From Faecalibacterium sp. CAG:74 (GTDB lineage: Bacteria > Bacillota > Clostridia > Christensenellales > Aristaeellaceae): a stretch of 35,766 nt of DNA. The position numbers and the translations under genes were made by a program. Shown piece after piece: positions 31,607 to 35,766 of the stretch; the first letter of the stretch is position 1; each line of letters starts with the position of its first letter. The notes beneath the pieces are model-generated. The model had not been told where the DNA came from and ran no database searches. It was given only the letters and a program-made list of their open reading frames with translations. The DNA is taken from the NCBI GenBank assembly GCA_000437595.1, contig FR899899.1:7730-43495 (forward strand). Reading direction: 5' to 3'.

Positions 31607-31737
31607 GGATAAACACGCGGACACAGTATGATCGCGAAACCAACTGAATCGCGCGAAAGGGTCAAGGGACAAAGTCCCTTGCAGGGTGCAGGGACAGCGT
31701 CCCTGCTGGGGTCAAGGGGAAAAGCCCCTTGCGCCTC
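31607..31737 (-). repeat. 131-bp triple-hairpin element, copy B (inverted)
   Basis: This is the reverse complement of the element at 15464-15594, with exactly the same length. The three hairpins are kept; the first has lost its closing pair (a G to T change) and the third has loop TTT instead of TTC. It starts five bases after the stop codon of the GH127 gene, in the same orientation as that gene. It lies between the hsp20 terminator and the GH127 stop. Confidence 0.85.
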
Positions 31738-31741
31738 CTCT

Positions 31742-33784
31742 TTATACGTTCAGCCACACGCGCATTTCGCCCTCGCCGCGGTTGCACCACGCGTAATAGG
31801 GAATCAGCTCAATCTGGCAGGGGGATTCCTCGGCGGACTGGTAGGCAACGTACAGCGCGCCTTCCGCGTCCTCTTGCTGACGGAAGCCTGGCACAAGCAG
31901 CTTCACCGTACGATGACCGAAGCGCGAATCCGGCAGGACTTGCACGCCCTCGCCGTCCTTGCCGAATTTTTCTGCATTCACGCGCAGCAGATGCAGGTTT
32001 TCGCCGTTATCCGCCTGCTCAGCGCAGAATGTGACCGGGCCGCGCGTGACAGCGACCTGCCGCATGTCCTCGCGGACGCGGTTGTTTGCGCGGTTCAGGC
32101 GCACGGGCATCGGGAAATCCAGCACAATCGTCTCGCCGTCGTGCCATTCGCCGGAGAGGTACGCATAGCCATCCGCCACGCGAACGGGCTTATCCGCCGT
32201 CACATTCGGATTGGGACACCAGCCCGGCAGACGGAAGCCAAGCGTGCCGGACACGGGCGAATCCGCATGGAGCGTGACGGTGATGTGCCCGTCCCACGGC
32301 ATATCCGACGCAATCGAGAGCGTCAGCGTGCCCGTGGGGAAGGTTTTGCGGATGCTGCCGCCGAGGTAGAGGTGGGTCAGCAGCGTATCCTCATTCTCCG
32401 TGAAGGCATACGCGGCGATGGAGGACACGATGCGCGCGATATTGGGCGGGCAGCACGCGCAGCCGAACCACTTCTGCCGCACGGTTTTGACGTGCTGAAG
32501 GCGTGAATCCGCGTGGCACGCCGACGGCACGACGGACAGCGGGTTGACGTAGAAGAAGCTCTTGCCGTCCAGCGCCATACCGGACAGGACGGTGTTGTAC
32601 AGGGCAAGCTCCATCACGTCGCCGTACTCGCGCTGGGGGGACATTTGCAGCATCCGGCGCGCGAAGAAAGCTAAGCCGATGGCGGCGCACGTCTCGGAAT
32701 ACGCGGTGTCGTTGGGCAGATCGTAGGCGTAGGAGAATGCCTCGCCTATCTGCGTTGCACCGATGCCGCCGGTGATGTACAGCTTCTCCTGCACGATGCT
32801 GCGCCAGAGCCGTTCGCAGGCGGATTTCAAGCTGTCGTCGCCAGTCATGCGCGCCACATCCGCCATGCCGGAATACAGGTACACCGCGCGGACGGCGTGA
32901 CCAATGGCTTCGTCCTGCTCGCGGACGGGTTTGACGGCTTGATGATAGGCAAGATTGACACTCTGAACTGGACGATGTTCCCGTTCGGCATTGCGGCGCT
33001 CTTCCTCAACGAAGTAGTTCGGTTCCTGCCCGCGCTCGTTGATGAAAAAGCGGCTGAGGCGCAGGTACTTCTCGTCCTGCGTCACCTCGTACAGGCGGAC
33101 GAGCGCCATTTCCGCAATTTCGTGGCCGGGATAGCCCTTGCACTGCCCATCCGCCGTGCCGAAGAAATCCGCAACGTAATCCGCGAACCGGCACGCCGCG
33201 CGCAGCAGCTTGTCCTTGCCTGTTGCCTGATAGTAGCTGACAGCGCCCTCAATCAGGTGACCCAAGCAGTACAGTTCGTGATGATCACGGAGGCTCTGGA
33301 ACACGCCGTCCATGCCGTTGATGATGTAGTAGGTGTCAAGGTAGCCTTCGGGGGTCTGCGCGGCGCACACAACGTCGATGGCTTCATCGGCGGTGGCTTC
33401 CAGCGCCTCGTCGGGGTGCTGAATCAGGGAATAGCCGACGGCTTCAATCCACTTGCTGAAGTCAGTATCCTGAAACACGAAGCCGTAGAACTTGTCCTCA
33501 TCCGGGTGCGCGGGGTCATCGGGAAGGGCATCGTAGCCGCGGTAGGTGTACGCCTGGGGCGTATATTGCGCGCCCTGCTGACGGGACTGCGCCATGATGC
33601 GCCCCGCCAGACGGAAATTGTGCATACACCAGCTCTTTTCCGCGCCGGGGATGCGGTCATTGAGCGCGTCCCACTGGTAGGGGATAACCTCGCGGCGGAC
33701 GAGTTCCGTTTCCCGCTGCCAGAACGGGTCAGTGATGGAAACGGCGTGGAGGTCGATAGGGTGCGTGAAGCGGGTGGGATCCAT
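31742..33784 (-). CDS. GH127 family beta-L-arabinofuranosidase-like hydrolase
   Basis: This enzyme is expected to release L-arabinofuranose (or related sugars) from plant glycans or hydroxyproline-rich glycoproteins. The 680-residue protein begins with the family N-terminus (VSITDPFWQRETELVRREVIPYQW) and has an alpha/alpha-barrel core. The zinc-cysteine centre of family 127 is conserved: Glu364 and Cys366 in YSETCAAIG, then Cys444-Cys445 in GCACCPPNIAR, of which one acts as the nucleophile. The spacing agrees with the characterised HypBA1 enzyme from Bifidobacterium. There is no signal peptide, so it is cytoplasmic. The ATG at 33782-33784 follows AAAGGAGG by about ten bases. It may be co-transcribed with the small gene upstream. 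Confidence 0.93.
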   Translation of the reverse strand: MDPTRFTHPIDLHAVSITDPFWQRETELVRREVIPYQWDALNDRIPGAEKSWCMHNFRLAGRIMAQSRQQGAQYTPQAYTYRGYDALPDDPAHPDEDKFYGFVFQDTDFSKWIEAVGYSLIQHPDEALEATADEAIDVVCAAQTPEGYLDTYYIINGMDGVFQSLRDHHELYCLGHLIEGAVSYYQATGKDKLLRAACRFADYVADFFGTADGQCKGYPGHEIAEMALVRLYEVTQDEKYLRLSRFFINERGQEPNYFVEEERRNAEREHRPVQSVNLAYHQAVKPVREQDEAIGHAVRAVYLYSGMADVARMTGDDSLKSACERLWRSIVQEKLYITGGIGATQIGEAFSYAYDLPNDTAYSETCAAIGLAFFARRMLQMSPQREYGDVMELALYNTVLSGMALDGKSFFYVNPLSVVPSACHADSRLQHVKTVRQKWFGCACCPPNIARIVSSIAAYAFTENEDTLLTHLYLGGSIRKTFPTGTLTLSIASDMPWDGHITVTLHADSPVSGTLGFRLPGWCPNPNVTADKPVRVADGYAYLSGEWHDGETIVLDFPMPVRLNRANNRVREDMRQVAVTRGPVTFCAEQADNGENLHLLRVNAEKFGKDGEGVQVLPDSRFGHRTVKLLVPGFRQQEDAEGALYVAYQSAEESPCQIELIPYYAWCNRGEGEMRVWLNV

Positions 33785-33880
33785 GAGGGAGTCCTCCTTT
33801 ATAGTAGACTTATTTTTTCGTGCTGGTGGTGGAAGCCTTTGGTGCTGAATTGCTCATTGCGCCAATTGCGCGGTAGTGCC

Positions 33881-34174
33881 TTAGAAGGCGTTGCGCGGGT
33901 CGTTTGACCCTTTCTTCTTCGCATCCGGATCAATATACTCAATCTCCATCCGGTCAAAATCCACCGAATCTAAAAACGCATCTGGCAAAAACCTCGTCTG
34001 CCCAAACTCTTCCCACTCTCGCTCATTCTTGTCCAGCCAAATCGGGTGAGAAATGTCCAGCTTCCGACACGCTTCCTCCAGCGCGTCGTGCGGATTGTCG
34101 CGCGTGCAAGGTTCAACCGCCTGCCGGTCAATGCGGTGATGCCGAATCGTGCGCAGCCATAGTGCCGTAGCCAT
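33881..34174 (-). CDS. Small hypothetical protein, 97 residues
   Basis: I do not recognise this family with certainty. The protein is hydrophilic, with a basic N-terminal segment (LWLRTIRHHRIDRQ), a middle with DALEEACRKLDISHPIWLDKNEREW and an acidic patch near the end (DFDRMEIEYIDPD). It has no signal peptide or membrane helix. The ATG at 34172-34174 follows AGGAGG by about ten bases. A good promoter precedes it. Its compact size and clean ribosome site favour a real gene. It lies 96 bases upstream of the GH127 gene on the same strand. Confidence 0.75.
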   Translation of the reverse strand: MATALWLRTIRHHRIDRQAVEPCTRDNPHDALEEACRKLDISHPIWLDKNEREWEEFGQTRFLPDAFLDSVDFDRMEIEYIDPDAKKKGSNDPRNAF

Positions 34175-34205
34175 TGCGAATATTCCTCCTCGTTTCTTTG
34201 CCCTG

Positions 34206-34234
34206 ATTATGCCATGCTTTTGACAAACTTGCAA
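34206..34234 (-). promoter_or_regulatory. Promoter of the 97-residue protein gene
   Basis: On the minus strand TTGCAA (34229-34234) and CATAAT (34206-34211) are separated by 17 bases. No separate promoter for the GH127 gene is obvious, so this may drive both. Confidence 0.65.
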
Positions 34235-34265
34235 GGGGGTGCGGCAAAAAAACATTACGGATTCC

Positions 34266-34294
34266 TTGACATGCCGACACGGTTGCGGTATCAT
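34266..34294 (+). promoter_or_regulatory. Promoter of metF
   Basis: TTGACA (34266-34271) and TATCAT (34289-34294) are separated by 17 bases. Confidence 0.8.
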
Positions 34295-34301
34295 GAAAAG
34301 T

Positions 34302-34342
34302 GGCGTATTTTCGGCTGGAAAACCAGCGGATAGCATCACGCC
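34302..34342 (+). promoter_or_regulatory. Structured leader of metF
   Basis: GGCGT (34302-34306) pairs with ACGCC (34338-34342), enclosing a GCTGG-aaaa-CCAGC hairpin (34314-34327) and an unpaired stretch GGATAGCATC. The AAAGGAG ribosome site follows directly. It is too short to be a SAM-I or tetrahydrofolate riboswitch and I cannot assign it to a known class. Confidence 0.35.
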
Positions 34343-34358
34343 CAAAGGAGAACAGCCG

Positions 34359-35225
34359 ATGCGCATTGCAAGTATCCTGAATGAGAAGGAAATCACCCTG
34401 TCGTGCGAGGTTTTCCCGCCTAAGCACTTTGACGGCATCGCACAGGCATCCGCCGTGGCGCAGGAAATTGCCGGACTGCATCCGTCCTTTATGTCCGTGA
34501 CCTACGGCGCGGCGGGCAGCACGCCGGGGCATACCATCGCCGTGGCGAAAGCTGTGGCGGAAACGGGCGTAACGCCGCTGTGCCACCTGACGTGCGTACA
34601 GTCGACAAGGGAGCATGTGCAGCATGTGCTGGCGGACATGAAGACCGCGGGGATGGAGAACGTGCTGGCACTGCGCGGCGACCTGCCCAAGGAGGGCGAG
34701 CCGTGCCATGATTTCGCGTATGCGGCGGAGTTAATCGACTTCATCCACCAGCAGGGGGATTTCTGCGTTGGGGCGGCATGCTATCCGGAGGGACACCCGG
34801 AGAGCGGCAGCCGCGCGAAGGACATGGATTATCTGCGCCGGAAGGTAGACGCCGGGGTGGATTTCCTGACGACGCAGATGTTCTTCGACAATGGATTGCT
34901 GTACAATTTCCTGTATCGGATGCAGCGCGCGGGAATGGACATTCCGGTCTGCGCGGGCATCATGCCGATTTGCGACGCGCGGCAGGTGGCGCGGGTGGTG
35001 AAGCTGTCCGGGTCGATTATGCCGCCGCGGTTTGCGGCGATTGCCGACCGTTTCGCGGGTGATCCGCAGGCGATGACGCAGGCGGGCATCGCCTTTGCGA
35101 CGGAGCAGATTGTGGATTTGGTTGCCAACGGGGTGGGGCACATTCACCTCTACACGATGAACAAACCGTGGATTGCGCGGGCGATTGTGGAGAATCTTTC
35201 CTCCATTATTAAGTTGGGAGAGTAA
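34359..35225 (+). CDS. metF: Methylenetetrahydrofolate reductase
   Basis: This flavoenzyme reduces 5,10-methylenetetrahydrofolate to 5-methyltetrahydrofolate, which feeds methionine synthesis. The 288-residue barrel shows SCEVFPPKHF near residue 15 and SVTYGAAGST near 47. HLTCVQSTREHVQHVL and NVLALRGDLP with the conserved ALRGD follow, then DFLTTQMFFDN and AGIMPI. The ATG at 34359 follows AAAGGAG by eight bases; a longer frame that starts at 34239 would include the promoter and was rejected. No methionine synthase gene is adjacent. It could also serve one-carbon metabolism of the acetogenic type, but no neighbour supports that. Confidence 0.95.
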   Translation: MRIASILNEKEITLSCEVFPPKHFDGIAQASAVAQEIAGLHPSFMSVTYGAAGSTPGHTIAVAKAVAETGVTPLCHLTCVQSTREHVQHVLADMKTAGMENVLALRGDLPKEGEPCHDFAYAAELIDFIHQQGDFCVGAACYPEGHPESGSRAKDMDYLRRKVDAGVDFLTTQMFFDNGLLYNFLYRMQRAGMDIPVCAGIMPICDARQVARVVKLSGSIMPPRFAAIADRFAGDPQAMTQAGIAFATEQIVDLVANGVGHIHLYTMNKPWIARAIVENLSSIIKLGE

Positions 35226-35260
35226 GACGTTTTCCCTTCTGCAAGTGATTTTGTGTGGGA

Positions 35261-35281
35261 CGCAGGGGTTTCGCCTCTGCG
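35261..35281 (+). terminator. Hairpin after metF, possible weak terminator
   Basis: CGCAGGGG and CCTCTGCG form an 8-bp stem with one G-T pair and a TTTCG loop. There is no T-run after it, so termination would need another factor. Confidence 0.35.
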
Positions 35282-35323
35282 CACATGAAAACCCTGCAAA
35301 TTGACAGAAAAACTCCAATCTGC

Positions 35324-35352
35324 TTTACAAGCACTGTAAAAGGCAGTATAAT
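35324..35352 (+). promoter_or_regulatory. Promoter of the parA gene
   Basis: TTTACA (35324-35329) and TATAAT (35347-35352) are separated by 17 bases, with a leader of about 60 bases. Confidence 0.75.
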
Positions 35353-35420
35353 AAGCAGGATTCAATCAATATAGGAAAGACCCGAAAGAGGGCGCGCAAA
35401 CGCCCGGATGAGGTGAGAAC

Positions 35421-35766
35421 ATGGCGAAGGTCATTGCGATAATCAACCAGAAGGGCGGCGTCGGCAAAACGACCACCGCCGTCAACCTTTCCGCTTTGCT
35501 GGGGGCAATGGGACAGCGTGTGCTGATGATTGACCTCGACCCGCAGGGCAACACGACATCCGGCTTGGGCATGGAAGTCGATGACAAGAGCATCTATGAA
35601 GTTATCATGGGGCGCATGAAACTCACGGACGTGATGGAAGAGACGGAGTTCAAGAACCTGTCCATTGCGGGCAGCGACGTTCGGCTGGCGAACGCGGAAC
35701 TCGAACTCGTCGAGGTCGAGAAGCGTGAATACCGCCTGAAAACCGCCGTGCAGTCCGTTCAGCAGG
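35421..35766 (+). CDS. ParA/Soj chromosome partitioning ATPase (5' part)
   Basis: This is a deviant Walker ATPase that positions chromosome origins with ParB. The 115 residues visible contain the deviant Walker A KGGVGKTTT at 11-19, with signature Lys11, and the Walker A' MIDLDPQGNTTSGLG around 41-55. The ATG at 35421 follows GAGGTGAG. The gene runs off the window end; a parB/spo0J gene is expected next. Soj also influences sporulation through Spo0A-controlled genes in Bacillus, which is of interest given the altered Spo0A here. Confidence 0.95.
   Translation, partial: MAKVIAIINQKGGVGKTTTAVNLSALLGAMGQRVLMIDLDPQGNTTSGLGMEVDDKSIYEVIMGRMKLTDVMEETEFKNLSIAGSDVRLANAELELVEVEKREYRLKTAVQSVQQ

Noticed and set aside
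34295..34358. SAM-I or tetrahydrofolate riboswitch upstream of metF
   Set aside because: The leader is only about 60 bases and lacks the conserved cores of those classes.

Overview
The window reads as chromosomal DNA of a GC-rich, Gram-positive-type anaerobe of the Bacillota, most likely class Clostridia. The support is a Spo0A-type regulator beside a SpoIVB protease, an rbgA-rnhB-yraN operon, a Soj/ParA gene, a CtsR-like heat-shock operator, an Rrf2/IscR-like regulator, and consensus sigma-A promoters with strong AGGAGG ribosome sites. Two glycoside hydrolases (GH2 beta-mannosidase type and GH127 beta-L-arabinofuranosidase type) suit a gut or plant-polymer habitat. I cannot name the genus from sequence alone. 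I found no rRNA, tRNA, CRISPR array or transposase.

Layout. 1-3106: divergent ABC exporter and MATE exporter. 3107-4942: AT-rich type II restriction-modification cassette (C5 methyltransferase plus Eco47II-like nuclease). 4955-7726: the classical spoIVB-spo0A pair, split by a foreign-looking gene for a duplicated zinc-binding protein. 8042-12814: ComM/YifB ATPase, a GGDEF-REC-HD-GYP protein and an ion transporter. 12935-15461: Rrf2 regulator, tcdA and a membrane diguanylate cyclase. 15735-22014: operon rbgA-rnhB-yraN-giant glycosyltransferase. 22282-24747: complete DpnII-like system in the order dpnM-dpnA-dpnB. 24855-29800: beta-mannosidase, an exported protein of unknown function, signal peptidase I and a DUF951 protein. 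30082-31554: glutamate racemase and small heat-shock protein. 31742-34174: GH127 enzyme and a small unknown protein. 34359-35766: metF and the start of parA.

The most unusual signals are these. (1) The spo0A gene, orthologous by position, keeps the DNA-binding domain but has lost the phospho-acceptor and other receiver residues. (2) Both spo0A and spoIVB have a leader hairpin that buries the Shine-Dalgarno sequence. (3) A 131-bp element with three tandem 8-bp hairpins occurs twice, each time starting within 2-5 nt of a stop codon and in the same orientation as that gene. (4) A second family of small palindromic elements (three copies) has one 154-bp copy that becomes most of the 5' leader of the DUF951-lepB operon. 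(5) Two AT-rich type II restriction systems lie within about 20 kb of each other.

How the genes work together. The two cyclic-di-GMP proteins point to second-messenger signalling. The two restriction systems and the zinc protein look like acquired cargo in a GC-rich housekeeping background. The rbgA operon couples ribosome assembly, RNA/DNA hybrid repair and surface glycosylation. All coordinates, promoters and hairpins were read by eye. No database search or folding program was run.
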